From the NCBI RefSeq assembly GCF_023347235.1, contig NZ_CP094467.1, forward strand, positions 3,162,001 through 3,226,000: a stretch of 64,000 nt of DNA, given 5' to 3'. Every line of letters starts with the position of its first letter. Position 1 is the first letter of the stretch. The notes beneath the pieces were generated by a model. It made no database searches and was not told the origin of the DNA. It saw only the letters and a program-made list of their open reading frames with translations. Shown here piece after piece: positions 16,319-25,300 of the stretch. The position numbers and the translations under genes were made by a program. Origin of the DNA: Faecalibacterium sp. I4-1-79. GTDB taxonomy: Bacteria; Bacillota; Clostridia; Oscillospirales; Ruminococcaceae.

Positions 16319-17821
16319 TTATGCCTTGGAAGTAGAGCTCTTCTTGGTAGCATGGAGGAACAGAGCCAGCATTGCGATGGCAAAGACAATGCCGATGGGG
16401 TAAGCAACGGCGGTGTTGTAAGCCACCAGCTTGCCGTCCGCATAGGTGTTGATCATCTTGCCCAGGCACTCGGGAGCCAGCACGAAGTAGGTGCAGGACA
16501 CAGCGCTCATGAAGGTTGCAGGCACGGCGGTGATCCAGAAGTTCTTCTTCTCCTTGAACAGGTACATGGAAGCAGCCCACAGGACGATCATAGCCAGCGT
16601 CTGGTTGGTCCAGCTGAAGTAACGCCAGATGACGGTGTAGTTGATGAAGCCCAGTGCATTGCCGATGCCAAGGAAGGCACCAACGCCCAGCACGGGGATG
16701 CAGAGCTTCAGGCGGTTTGCGTAGCTGTCCTGATCGATCTTGAGCCAGTCGGCCAGGGTCAGACGAGCGGAACGGAAGGCGGTATCACCAGAGGTGATGG
16801 GGCAGATAACGACACCGATCATAGCCAGTGCCACGCCGACATTACCCATGGTCTTGAGGCAGACGTCGTAGATAGCGGCAGACTGACCGGCAGCCAGAGC
16901 CTCGGCCAGACCGACCATCTTGCCGTCGGTAATGGTGTACAGTGCGCAGCCAGCAGCAGCCCAGATCAGAGCGATGATGCCCTCGCTGACCATTGCACCG
17001 TAGAATACGAAGTGACCCTGCTTCTCACTCTTCATGCAGCGAGCCATCAGAGGCGACTGGGTGGAGTGGAAACCGGAGATAGCACCACAGGCAACGGTGA
17101 TGAACATGAAGCTCCAGATAGGAGTGTTAGAGGGGTGCATATTGCTGAAGTTTGCCCAGATCTCGGGGATGGTGTAGGCGGGGTTGGTGAAGATACCAAA
17201 GATAACGCCCACGGCCATGATGATCAGGCAGATGCCGAACAGGGGGTAGATCTTACCGATGATGGCATCAATGGAGATAAAGGTTGCGATGAAGTAGTAC
17301 ACCAGAATGATGATCAGCCAGAACAGAGTGGTGGTCATCAGACCGGACATACCGCCGTTCTTGCACAGGGTAACGATCAGGCCTGCGGGGCCGACTGCGA
17401 ACACGGTACCGACCATGATCAGCAGCACCACAGAGAACACACGCATGATGTTCTGCATCACGGGGCCCAGATAGCGGCCGGTGACCTCAGCGATGGAAGC
17501 GCCGTCGTTGCGCTCGCTCATCATGCCGGAGAAGTAGTCATGTACGCCGCCGGCAAAGATGGTGCCGAAGGTGATCCACAGGAACACCACGGGACCCCAC
17601 AGAGCACCCTGCAGTGCACCAAAGATGGGGCCCAGACCTGCAATGTTCAGCAGCTGGACGAGGAACAGCTTCCACTGGGGCATCACAACGTAGTCAACGC
17701 CATCGTTGATGCGCACAGCAGGAGTTTCGCGGTCGTCCGGTCCGAACGTGTTGTCCACGATCTTACCATAGACAAAGTAGCCTACGATCAGAAGCGCCAG
17801 ACACAGTAAGAAACTAATCAT
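16319..17821 (-). CDS. cstA: CstA-family carbon-starvation transporter
   Basis: A 500-residue polytopic protein with the CstA signatures NIAGLGPIFGALQGALWGP and GTIFAGGVHDYFSGMMSER at about residues 62-120 and GFHSTQSPLMARCMKSE in the centre. The family takes up peptides or pyruvate when preferred carbon is scarce. It is shorter than the roughly 700-residue enterobacterial CstA, as is common in Firmicutes. AAGGAGG precedes the ATG. It stands alone. The leader holds an inverted repeat TTAACAC/GTGTTAA (17899-17925) that may be a control site. Confidence 0.92.
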   Translation of the reverse strand: MISFLLCLALLIVGYFVYGKIVDNTFGPDDRETPAVRINDGVDYVVMPQWKLFLVQLLNIAGLGPIFGALQGALWGPVVFLWITFGTIFAGGVHDYFSGMMSERNDGASIAEVTGRYLGPVMQNIMRVFSVVLLIMVGTVFAVGPAGLIVTLCKNGGMSGLMTTTLFWLIIILVYYFIATFISIDAIIGKIYPLFGICLIIMAVGVIFGIFTNPAYTIPEIWANFSNMHPSNTPIWSFMFITVACGAISGFHSTQSPLMARCMKSEKQGHFVFYGAMVSEGIIALIWAAAGCALYTITDGKMVGLAEALAAGQSAAIYDVCLKTMGNVGVALAMIGVVICPITSGDTAFRSARLTLADWLKIDQDSYANRLKLCIPVLGVGAFLGIGNALGFINYTVIWRYFSWTNQTLAMIVLWAASMYLFKEKKNFWITAVPATFMSAVSCTYFVLAPECLGKMINTYADGKLVAYNTAVAYPIGIVFAIAMLALFLHATKKSSTSKA

Positions 17822-17898
17822 ACCAGAAACCTCCTTTTTGATTTCAGCCGCCGACAGCTTATGCCATACTGCGGCTATGACCGATCTCTGGCTTCATG

Positions 17899-17925
17899 TT
17901 AACACCTTTTTCATAATTGTGTTAA
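17899..17925. promoter_or_regulatory. Inverted repeat upstream of cstA
   Basis: TTAACAC and GTGTTAA are separated by 13 bases, about 80-100 bases before cstA and beside AT-rich DNA that could contain its promoter. The regulator is unknown. Confidence 0.4.
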
Positions 17926-18187
17926 TATTTTTTAGGTATAGTTCCCATATCAAAAAGTATATAGCCGCTTATTTTATTTGTTTATGCAAACTTTTATTTT
18001 GTGGCGATAACACGTTTTAATTCGTCGTTCTGTTTCTCAAAAACTTTCTCCCGGAAACGGTCAAGTCCGCCCCCGCCAAACTTTGCGCCGCCTTTTTGTG
18101 CATTTTGCTTAATCGTTTGCGATTTTCTCCCCAAAACGTGGAATTTGGGACGAAAAGAAGGGAAATCCGCCCTCTCAGGCGCTCCCG
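17926..18187. other. Non-coding DNA between cstA leader and repeat block
   Basis: AT-rich near 17930-18000, then GC-rich without a supported gene. A CCCTCTCAGGCGCTCCCGAG fragment of repeat family A lies at about 18171-18190. Confidence 0.5.
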
Positions 18188-18350
18188 AGGGAACTCCCCC
18201 AGTCGCCTACGGCGACAGCCCCCTCGGAGATGGGGCCTTTGGCATAACGGTACGGTTTCCGGCTAAAGTGCAACGTTTCCGGGTGCGCCAGAGGCTCCCT
18301 CTTAGAGGGAGCTGGCAAAGCCGTCAGGCTTTGACTGAGGGAGTTCGTTC
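18188..18350 (+). repeat. Long family-A intergenic repeat, copy 1
   Basis: About 160 bases closely matching the reverse complement of 30207-30373. Landmarks: AACTCCCCCAGTC, GATGGGGCCTTTGGCAT, TTTCCGGCTAAAGTGCAA, CGCCAGAGGCTCCCTC, CTGAGGGAGTTC. Each end contains short stems of the CTCCC/GGGAG type. Confidence 0.8.
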
Positions 18351-18352
18351 CA

Positions 18353-18455
18353 AACCACCCTCCGTGAAAAAAGGGTACAGAAACGCCCGCAGGCGTTTCT
18401 GTACCCCAAAATTTAAAATAATTCTTCCTCTGAATATGGCTAGAGTGCAACGACG
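18353..18455 (-). repeat. Family-B hairpin repeat, copy B3
   Basis: Read on the minus strand: conserved head (ACTCTAGCCATATTCAGAGG, then AAGAATTATTTTAAATTT), a perfect 15-bp stem GGGTACAGAAACGCC (pairing across 18373-18406), loop TGCG, then tail TTTTTTCACGGAGGG. See the finding on family B. Confidence 0.85.
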
Positions 18456-18578
18456 ACGACCGCCGCCAGTGGCGGAAACAGGGAGGAGTTGTTGGGGCAG
18501 CGGCCAGCAAGACGCGCGTGCCGCCCAAGGCACGATGCGGATGCTGGGTGCCGCAACCCGGAAGACGCGGCGTGCATT

Positions 18579-19514
18579 TCAAATCTTCTTCCACCCGCTG
18601 TCCTTGATGGTGGCATCTGCCTGCTTGTGCAGCAGCTGCACAAACAGCTGCTCCTCCGGCTGCAAAGGCTCCCGCTCCGGGTACACCAGCACGTCCCGCA
18701 TCTGCTGCTTCTGCGCCGGGCAGCTGTGCAGCGCCAGATGGTACTGCTCCAGCGCGCGCTGCGGCATGGGGGACGACCACATATAGGCCGTGGGCAGATT
18801 CTGCAAAATGGAGAACTGGCTGCACCGCTCGTACACATGGATGCGGCGGTTGGGGTTCACCTCCCAGCGGGAAGCGGTGCTCTCGTCCCCGGGCAGATGG
18901 GTGTCGCCGTGCAGCACCTCGATGTAATCGTTCAGTTCGTCAAGGTTCTGCACCTGACGCCGCGCCAGCGGGCTGTCCTGACTGGTGAGCAGCAGGTAGG
19001 AAAACTCCATGATAGGCTCCTGCCGCAGACCGTGGCGCTGGCAGTAGCGCAGGTAGTAGTCCTCATCCTCGGCGGCGTAGCGCAGCAGCGCCATGTGGTA
19101 GCCCTGCCGCAGCACAAAGTCCAAGGCTTCAATGGCACCGCTCTCCCGGATATGTGCCCGCAGCTGCTCGCTGCGGGCTGCCTGCTGCAAAAAATCCACC
19201 GCCGCATAGGAGGCGTAGGTGGCATGGGTCAGCACCACCCGCAGCTCGGCGCAGCTGCGCTGCTGGTGCGCCTCCTGCTTCAGCTCGTCCACCTGCTGCA
19301 GCACCCGCTGCGCCTGCGCGATGAACCGCTTGCCCTGCTCGGTGGGGATCATGCCCGTGGAGGAGCGCTCGAAAATGCGCACCCCGTATTCCTCTTCCAG
19401 ATTCTTCAGCGCCTTGCTGACATTGGGCTGCGCCGCGTACAGCTGCTTTGCCGCCGCCGACACCGACCCCCATTTCATGATGGCTACCAGATACCGCAGT
19501 TCCGTAATATTCAT
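18579..19514 (-). CDS. LysR-family transcription regulator
   Basis: A 311-residue regulator with an N-terminal LysR winged helix (MNITELRYLVAIMKWGSVSA, AAKQLYAAQPNVSKALKNLE) and a substrate-binding C-domain. GGAGG lies before ATG 19514; the longer frame starting at 19577 lacks support. Target genes are not evident: cstA lies downstream beyond a repeat block, and the small gene at 19954 is divergent. The effector is unknown. Confidence 0.88.
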   Translation of the reverse strand: MNITELRYLVAIMKWGSVSAAAKQLYAAQPNVSKALKNLEEEYGVRIFERSSTGMIPTEQGKRFIAQAQRVLQQVDELKQEAHQQRSCAELRVVLTHATYASYAAVDFLQQAARSEQLRAHIRESGAIEALDFVLRQGYHMALLRYAAEDEDYYLRYCQRHGLRQEPIMEFSYLLLTSQDSPLARRQVQNLDELNDYIEVLHGDTHLPGDESTASRWEVNPNRRIHVYERCSQFSILQNLPTAYMWSSPMPQRALEQYHLALHSCPAQKQQMRDVLVYPEREPLQPEEQLFVQLLHKQADATIKDSGWKKI

Positions 19515-19623
19515 GAACCCCTCCGCATGGTTTGCAGTCGTAATCGTATTGTAACAATTTCTCCGCGCCGCTGTCAAGCGGGGGAGTTTTTTTGCCCTCA
19601 GCCGCCGGGCGGCGGGACGATTT

Positions 19624-19744
19624 GACGATTTAGAATGCGCTCCGCTTCGCTCTGCGCATAATCAGCGGAATTTGATTTTTATATTTGTGTTCCAGAAACG
19701 CCTGCGGGCGTTTCTGGAACACTTTTTCACCAGAGGGGTCGTAA
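19624..19744 (+). repeat. Family-B hairpin repeat, copy B5
   Basis: Head TAGAATGCGCTCCGCTTCGC and CATAATCAGCGGAA; perfect 16-bp stem GTGTTCCAGAAACGCC (19687-19702, pairing with 19707-19722), loop TGCG; tail TTTTTCACCAGAGGGGTCG. It faces copy B4 tail to tail. Confidence 0.85.
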
Positions 19745-19766
19745 AGATGAACGGCAGCTGCTTACC

Positions 19767-19889
19767 GTTACGACCCCTCCCGTGAAAAGGCAATTCTGGA
19801 AAATCCGCAGATTTTCCAGAATTGCGAATTAAAAATAATTTTTCCGCTGAACATGGCCAAAGCGCACGCGGCGGCCATTTCAAATCGTT
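19767..19889 (-). repeat. Family-B hairpin repeat, copy B4
   Basis: Read on the minus strand: head AAATGGCCGCC, GCCATGTTCAGCGGAAAAAT; perfect 16-bp stem GCAATTCTGGAAAATC (pairing across 19790-19825), loop TGCG; tail CTTTTCACGGGAGGGGTCG. The stem sequence is unrelated to that of B5, only 45 bases away. Confidence 0.85.
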
Positions 19890-19953
19890 CCCCCTTGCAC
19901 CAAAGCCCCCGGGTGCTATATAATAAGGAAAAACACAAAGGAGGGGCTGTACC

Positions 19954-20166
19954 ATGCCGGAATACCGCGTGCTGCGCATTGACGAGCAGCTGTACGGCTG
20001 CGAGGAGCTGCCCGCCGGGCAGCCGGTGCTGTGCGATGTGACCCTGACCGATGCCGCCGGGGCTGCCCGCATTCTGCCCTACCCGGACAGGGAGCTGACA
20101 TTTCTTGGCATCGACGAGGGAGACACCGTCTGTCTGCTGCCGGACGGCACCCTGCACAAGCTGTAA
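19954..20166 (+). CDS. Small hypothetical protein (70 residues)
   Basis: Starts MPEYRVLRIDEQLYGCEELP and ends GDTVCLLPDGTLHKL. It is an acidic soluble protein with beta-strand-like alternation and no signal peptide. GGAGG lies before the ATG and a TATATAATA -10-like box lies about 40 bases upstream. It is followed after 11 bases by the phosphatase gene, so the two are cotranscribed. I do not recognise a family. Confidence 0.7.
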   Translation: MPEYRVLRIDEQLYGCEELPAGQPVLCDVTLTDAAGAARILPYPDRELTFLGIDEGDTVCLLPDGTLHKL

Positions 20167-20177
20167 GGAGTATTTTT

Positions 20178-20717
20178 ATGCATAATATCTATTTCACCCG
20201 TCACGGCGAGACGGTATGGAACGTGGAAAATAAGATCTGCGGCATGACCGACAGCCCGCTGACCGCCCACGGGCAGGAGCAGGCGCGGCAGCTGGGCGCG
20301 CTTGTCCGGGACAGCGGCCTGCACATCGACGAGATCTTGTACTCTCCCCTCTCCCGCGCCGCCGACACCGCAAAAGCCATTGCCGCCGCTACCGGTCTGC
20401 CCGCCCGCTGCGAGCCCCGCCTGCGGGAGCAGTGCTTCGGCAAATACGAGGGCACGCCCCGGGACGGTGCGGAGTTCCGCATCTCCAAGACCCACTTTGC
20501 CGACCGCTATGTGGGCGGCGAAAGCATGATGCAGCTGGCGCAGCGCATCTACAACCTGCTGGACGAGTTGAAGGCGGACACCGGCAAGACTTACCTGCTG
20601 GTGGCACACAACGGCATTGCCCGGGTGGTGCACTCCTATTTTTACGATATGACCAACGAGGAGTACGCCGCTGCGGGCATCAAAAACTGCCAGCTGGTGG
20701 AATATACCTTTGAATAA
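20178..20717 (+). CDS. Histidine phosphatase (phosphoglycerate-mutase superfamily)
   Basis: A 179-residue enzyme with the RHGETVWN motif at residues 8-15 (catalytic His 9), SPLSRAADTA and a second His in VAHNGIARVV. AAGGAG precedes ATG 20178. The size suits a broad-specificity phosphatase (GpmB/CobC-like) rather than glycolytic mutase. It is paired with the 70-residue protein gene upstream. The substrate is unknown. Confidence 0.9.
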   Translation: MHNIYFTRHGETVWNVENKICGMTDSPLTAHGQEQARQLGALVRDSGLHIDEILYSPLSRAADTAKAIAAATGLPARCEPRLREQCFGKYEGTPRDGAEFRISKTHFADRYVGGESMMQLAQRIYNLLDELKADTGKTYLLVAHNGIARVVHSYFYDMTNEEYAAAGIKNCQLVEYTFE

Positions 20718-20718
20718 C

Positions 20719-20752
20719 AGGAAAGCCGCCGGGGCCCCGGCGGCTTTCCTGT
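20719..20752. terminator. Bidirectional terminator
   Basis: A nearly perfect palindrome (half AACAGGAAAGCCGCCGGGG) between the phosphatase and the convergent MATE gene. Confidence 0.85.
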
Positions 20753-20761
20753 TATGACGCG

Positions 20762-22111
20762 TCAAGCATGACGGTAATGGAATTTCTGGTCTTTTGTCAC
20801 AAACATATACACGGTCACCGCCAGCGTGGCCAGTTCGGCGGCGGTGACAGCCAGCCACACGCCGTCAATGCCCCACAGGGCGGGCAGGACGAGCAGCGCG
20901 GCCATCTGGAACAGAAACGTGCGCAGAAAGGAGATGAGAGCGCTGGTCACGCCGTCGCCCAGTGCAGTGAAGAAGGAGGATGCATAGATGTTGAAGCCCT
21001 TGATGAGGAAGCACAGCGCATACAGCCGGAACGCGCGGCTGGTCAGCGCCAGCAGCTGGACATCGTAGCCCACAAAGATGTGCGCCACATGGGGGATGAT
21101 GACCATAGACGCCGCCGTCATGGTCACAGACACCACGGCGATGAGGCGCAGGCTCTTTTGGTAGAGGTTATGCACCTCGGCGTGGTTGCGCGCGCCGTAA
21201 TGGAAGCTGACGATGGGCGCGCTGCCCACGGCATAGCCCACGAACACCGCCACAAACAGGAAGGCAGCGTACATGATGACGCCGTAAGCCGCCACGCCGT
21301 TTTCCCCGACCAGCCGCAGCAGCTGGAAGTTATACAGGATATTGACCAGCGACATGGAAAGGCTGGTCATCAGTTCGGAAGAGCCGTTGATGCAGGCATC
21401 CCACAGCACGCGGCCGTAAAACTGCGTTCTGCACAGGTGCAGGCAGCTGGTGTTGCTGCGTTCGATAAAATAAAACGCCGGCAGCACGCCGCCCACCAGC
21501 TGGCTGATGAGGGTGGCAAGGGCAGCGCCCTCCACGCCCCAGTGCAGCATACCCACCATCACCACGTCCAGCACCATATTGGTGCAGCCTGCACCAACGG
21601 TGAACCAGAAGCCCAGATGCGGCTTTTCGGCGGTGACGAAAAAGCTTTGGAACAGATTCTGCAAAGCGAAGCCCGGCAGCGCCAGCATCAGGATGCGCCC
21701 GTAACGCACGGCATAGTCCAGCAGCTCGCCCTTTGCGCCCAGCAGCACGGCGGTCGGCCGCAGAAACACAATGCCCAGCACGGACAGCACACCGGCCGAG
21801 ACGAGCGCTGCCCACATAAACATGGAAAAATAGCGGTCGGCTTTTTTCTGGTCGCCCTCGCCCAGCGTGATGCCTACGATGGCGCTGCCGCCGGTGCCCA
21901 GCATAAAACCGACAGTGCCCAGCATCTGCGGCAGCGGCATGATGAGGTTGATCGCTGCAAAGGCCGTCTTGCCCACAAAGTTGGAGACACACAGGCCGTC
22001 CACGATGCCGTAGATGGAGGTGAACAGCATGGTGCCGATGCAGGGCAGCACGAACCGCAGCAGGCGGGAATAGTTGAAATGATCGGACAATTGGATGGTT
22101 TCCTTTGGCAT
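20762..22111 (-). CDS. MATE-family transporter with structured leader
   Basis: A 449-residue, 12-segment MATE protein (LPCIGTMLFTSIYGIVDGL near the start). ATG 22111 follows AAAGGAGGAGCT; the frame continuing upstream to 22252 is leader, not protein. Upstream is a long RNA hairpin ending in a T-run (22146-22246), suggesting attenuation. The substrate is unknown. Of the three MATE genes here this is the only one with such a leader. Confidence 0.9.
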   Translation of the reverse strand: MPKETIQLSDHFNYSRLLRFVLPCIGTMLFTSIYGIVDGLCVSNFVGKTAFAAINLIMPLPQMLGTVGFMLGTGGSAIVGITLGEGDQKKADRYFSMFMWAALVSAGVLSVLGIVFLRPTAVLLGAKGELLDYAVRYGRILMLALPGFALQNLFQSFFVTAEKPHLGFWFTVGAGCTNMVLDVVMVGMLHWGVEGAALATLISQLVGGVLPAFYFIERSNTSCLHLCRTQFYGRVLWDACINGSSELMTSLSMSLVNILYNFQLLRLVGENGVAAYGVIMYAAFLFVAVFVGYAVGSAPIVSFHYGARNHAEVHNLYQKSLRLIAVVSVTMTAASMVIIPHVAHIFVGYDVQLLALTSRAFRLYALCFLIKGFNIYASSFFTALGDGVTSALISFLRTFLFQMAALLVLPALWGIDGVWLAVTAAELATLAVTVYMFVTKDQKFHYRHA

Positions 22112-22140
22112 AGCTCCTCCTTTTTGAACTTCACATATGC

Positions 22141-22250
22141 AAAAAGGTCGGATAAGAACCATCGCTCCGGTGCGTTCCCTCTTCTGCTGCGGCACTACGG
22201 TGCCCACAGCCTCCGGGAAGCACGAACGATGACATCTTATCCGGCCTTTC
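22141..22250 (-). ncRNA. Structured leader/attenuator upstream of the MATE gene
   Basis: On the minus strand GGCCGGATAAGA (22246-22235) pairs with TCTTATCCGACC (22157-22146), which is followed by TTTTT. Inside are further nested helices: CATCG/CGATG, GTGC/GCAC, TTCCC/GGGAA, and an apical GGCAC-CGTA-GTGCC. A closing stem plus U-run directly before an ABC-free drug exporter gene suggests regulated termination. It does not match a riboswitch class I can recall. Confidence 0.55.
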
Positions 22251-22328
22251 AATTACGTTGAAACAGCCCTCCGATGAGCGAAAAACAGTATAGCAAAGTT
22301 TATTTTTTATGTCAAGCCCTGCTTTGCA

Positions 22329-25300
22329 TTATTCCGCTGCAAGGCGGACAAAGGGCGCGATGGCGTTGGCGTCGCCGTGGCGGACGATGGAGTAGGTGAT
22401 ATCGCAGTAGGGCTGGATGGCGGTGCTCTTTTCCACGGTGGAGATGAGCAGCACCTGCAATTGCAGGCGGCGGAACAGTTCCATCATGGGGCGGATGCGG
22501 TCGCTGGTCATCTTGCTGAAGGCCTCGTCCAGCAACACCAGACGAATGCTGTTCTCGCTCTTCTGGTAAATTTGCAGAAGGCTTGCGCAGATGGCCACAT
22601 AGAAGGGTGCCTGATTCTCGCCGCCGGAGGAATCGCGGCTGACGCGGGAAAGATACGCCTGCTGCCCGGTGACCTGATTGGTCACCTTGATATCGTAGTC
22701 CAGATAGGTGCGGTAGTCCACATAATCCGAAAGGGTGGCACCGGCGGCGGTGCGTCCCTCCTGCCGGGCGCGGGTGTTCTCGTCCACGTCCGCCATGATC
22801 TTTTCCATCAGTTCGTCCACCTGACGCTCATAGGCGGGGTCGGCGGTGGCGGCAAGGTTGTCCAGAGAGTCGCCCTCGGTCATCTGCTGGTTGCCTTTAT
22901 CCACGATGACCTGATAGAACGCCGCCAGCTGCGGGTCGCGGCTGGGTTCCAGCTCAAAGCGGTAGACTTCCTCGCCGTAGGTCAGCTGCTCCATGACCTT
23001 GTTCAGCTCCCGGAACTGCCGCCGGGCGTTGAAGATATCGTCCTTCATGCGGAACAGGATATCCTTGCGGAAGCGGTCCTTGCAGTCCCGCTGCGCCTGC
23101 TCCAGGCGGGCGGCGTAGCGCTCCAAATCGATGCGCACAAGGCTCTCATGCTGGGCGCGGTACTGTTCCAGCCCGGCAAGACCCAGAGGATAATCGCAGA
23201 CGTAGCGCCGGTTGTATTCCCGCTGCGCCGGTTCCAGCGTGCTGTTCAGGTAGACGGTCAGGGCATCGTCCAGCTTGGCCTGTGCCTTTTCGGCGGCCTG
23301 CGCGGCGGCGCGGGGGGACTTATCCGGCCCGGTCAGCGCCTGCTGACGGCTGCGGGAGAGCGGCTCCACCAGCGGATGAGCGGCAAAAAAGCTTTCTGCA
23401 GCCTGTGCGCTCTTTTCGGTGGTGTCCACCGCCTTCTGCTGCTCTGCCTCACAGGAGGAGATCTGTTTTTCGCACACGCGCAGATCGCCGCCGGTCTGCT
23501 CCACGGCGGTGCGGGCGGCTTCCCATGCGGCCTCGCGCACCTCTTCCTCTTTATACAGCTGCTGCAAAAGCGGGTTCTCGCGGCACTCGGCCAGCTTTGC
23601 CGCCTGCTCGTCCACCGCCGCGCGGGCGGCGGTCAGGGCGGCGCGGGCGTCCCACAAAGCGGCAAGCTCTTCCAGCGTGGTGCCGCGCAAAAGGGTCTGG
23701 TACTGGCTGTATGCGGCTTTCAGGTTCTGCTCTGCCTGTGCGGCGGCGCGTACCTCTTCAGCAAGGGCGTTCATCTCCCCTGCCAGTGCCCCGGCGCGGG
23801 CGCGGCGGGCTTCCAGACCGATATAGCGCTGCGGGGTGCGCAGACGCTCCAACCGGAAGGGGTGGTGGCGCAGAAGGTCACGGGTGGCGCTGTCGGGGTA
23901 GTTTTCCAGCGTGTCGGGGGTGTCGCAGCAGACGATGCGGCGCAGGATGGTGTCGGCGTACTGCGCCGCCAGCGGGTTTTCGCTGGTGACCTGTGCCGCC
24001 AGACTGTCGGCGGGGGCGGTGTCGGCGCGGCGGTTGGCCTTGCGCAGACCCGGGGTGTCCAGCAGGCTGATGGGGCCGACTTTCTCTTTCAGCGCCACAA
24101 AGGCGCTCTTTGCGGCGGCGTAGTGGGCGGGCGGCACAAGGATATCGAACCGGCGGTCGCCCAGACAGGCTTCCACGCAGTCCTGCCAGCTTTCGTCCTC
24201 CACGTTCAGCAGCTCGCAGAAGATGCGGGCGTCCGGCTCCATGCCCCGGCTTTTCAGCTCCGCGTTCACGGCGTCCCGCACCCGGGTGGCGGCGTCGCCG
24301 TGGGGGTACACCCACTTGCCGCCGGATACGGCATCCAGCTCGGCGCGTTTTTCGGTCTGCTGCCGCTGCAGGGCGGCGGTGTGCTGCCGGGCGGCAAAAT
24401 AGGCTTCTTCCAGCGGCTTTTCCTGTGCGGTCAGCCAGTCGGTCAGGGCGGGCAGGGTGTCGGGGGTCAGGTCTGCCATCTTCTGTCCGGCGGCAAAGCC
24501 GCTGCGGCGCAGCACCGCCAGCAGGTTGCCGGTCTTTTCGGCGGCTTTTTCGGCGGTATCGGCGCGGCGGGCGGCGGCATCCAGTGCGGTCTGCCGGTGC
24601 GCCAGCTCCTCGCTGAGGGCGTCCAGTGCGCGGCCCTCGCCGCTGGCACCGGCGGCGCTGTGGGCGGTCAGGTAGGCGCGGCGAGCTTCCGCTTCGGCGG
24701 TCTTGGCCTCGGCGTAGCGGGTGCGCAGCGTTTCCTGCTGGCGGCGTCCGGCGTCCACCCGCTCCTGCCAGACGGCCTTTTCCCCGGCATCGGCAGCGGC
24801 GCGCGCCAGCAGGGCGGCGCCCCGGTTCACAAGGGCTTCGGTCTGTTTTTCGGTGGCTTCGCGGCCATAGCGCACGATCTCGTCCAGCGCATCGGCGCGG
24901 GTCTGGGCTTCCGCCAGAACAGCGTGCAGGTTTTCCAGCTCCAAGCGGTCACCCTGCAAGGCTTCCAAGTCCAGTTCCGGCTGGGGCAGGATATACTGGT
25001 ACAGAAACTCCCGGAAATTCGGGATCTCGTCCATGCTGGTGCCCATCTGGAACACCTCGTTGAACTTTTTACCCAGCGGGCTGGCTGCGCGTCCGATGCC
25101 CAGTGCGCGGCAGATGCGGTCCCGCGCTTCACTGGGGCTGCGGGTGTAGGAAAGCCGCCCCTCGGCGGGCTTGAAGTCCTCCTTGGCGCTGGGCGCACCG
25201 GTGCGCGGGTCGATGAAGGGCAGCTGTTCCAGCGTGATGCCGTCCTCCGAGATATACCATGTCTGGTCGCCGGGGTGCAGCTCCTGCATGGGCCCTTCGG

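Noticed and set aside
16220-17809. Long plus-strand frame opposite cstA
   Set aside because: His/Asp/Gly-rich shadow; the minus strand encodes CstA with all signatures.
22112-22252. N-terminal extension of the MATE protein
   Set aside because: The extra 47 codons are the structured leader; AAAGGAGGAGCT sits right before ATG 22111, where the family normally begins.
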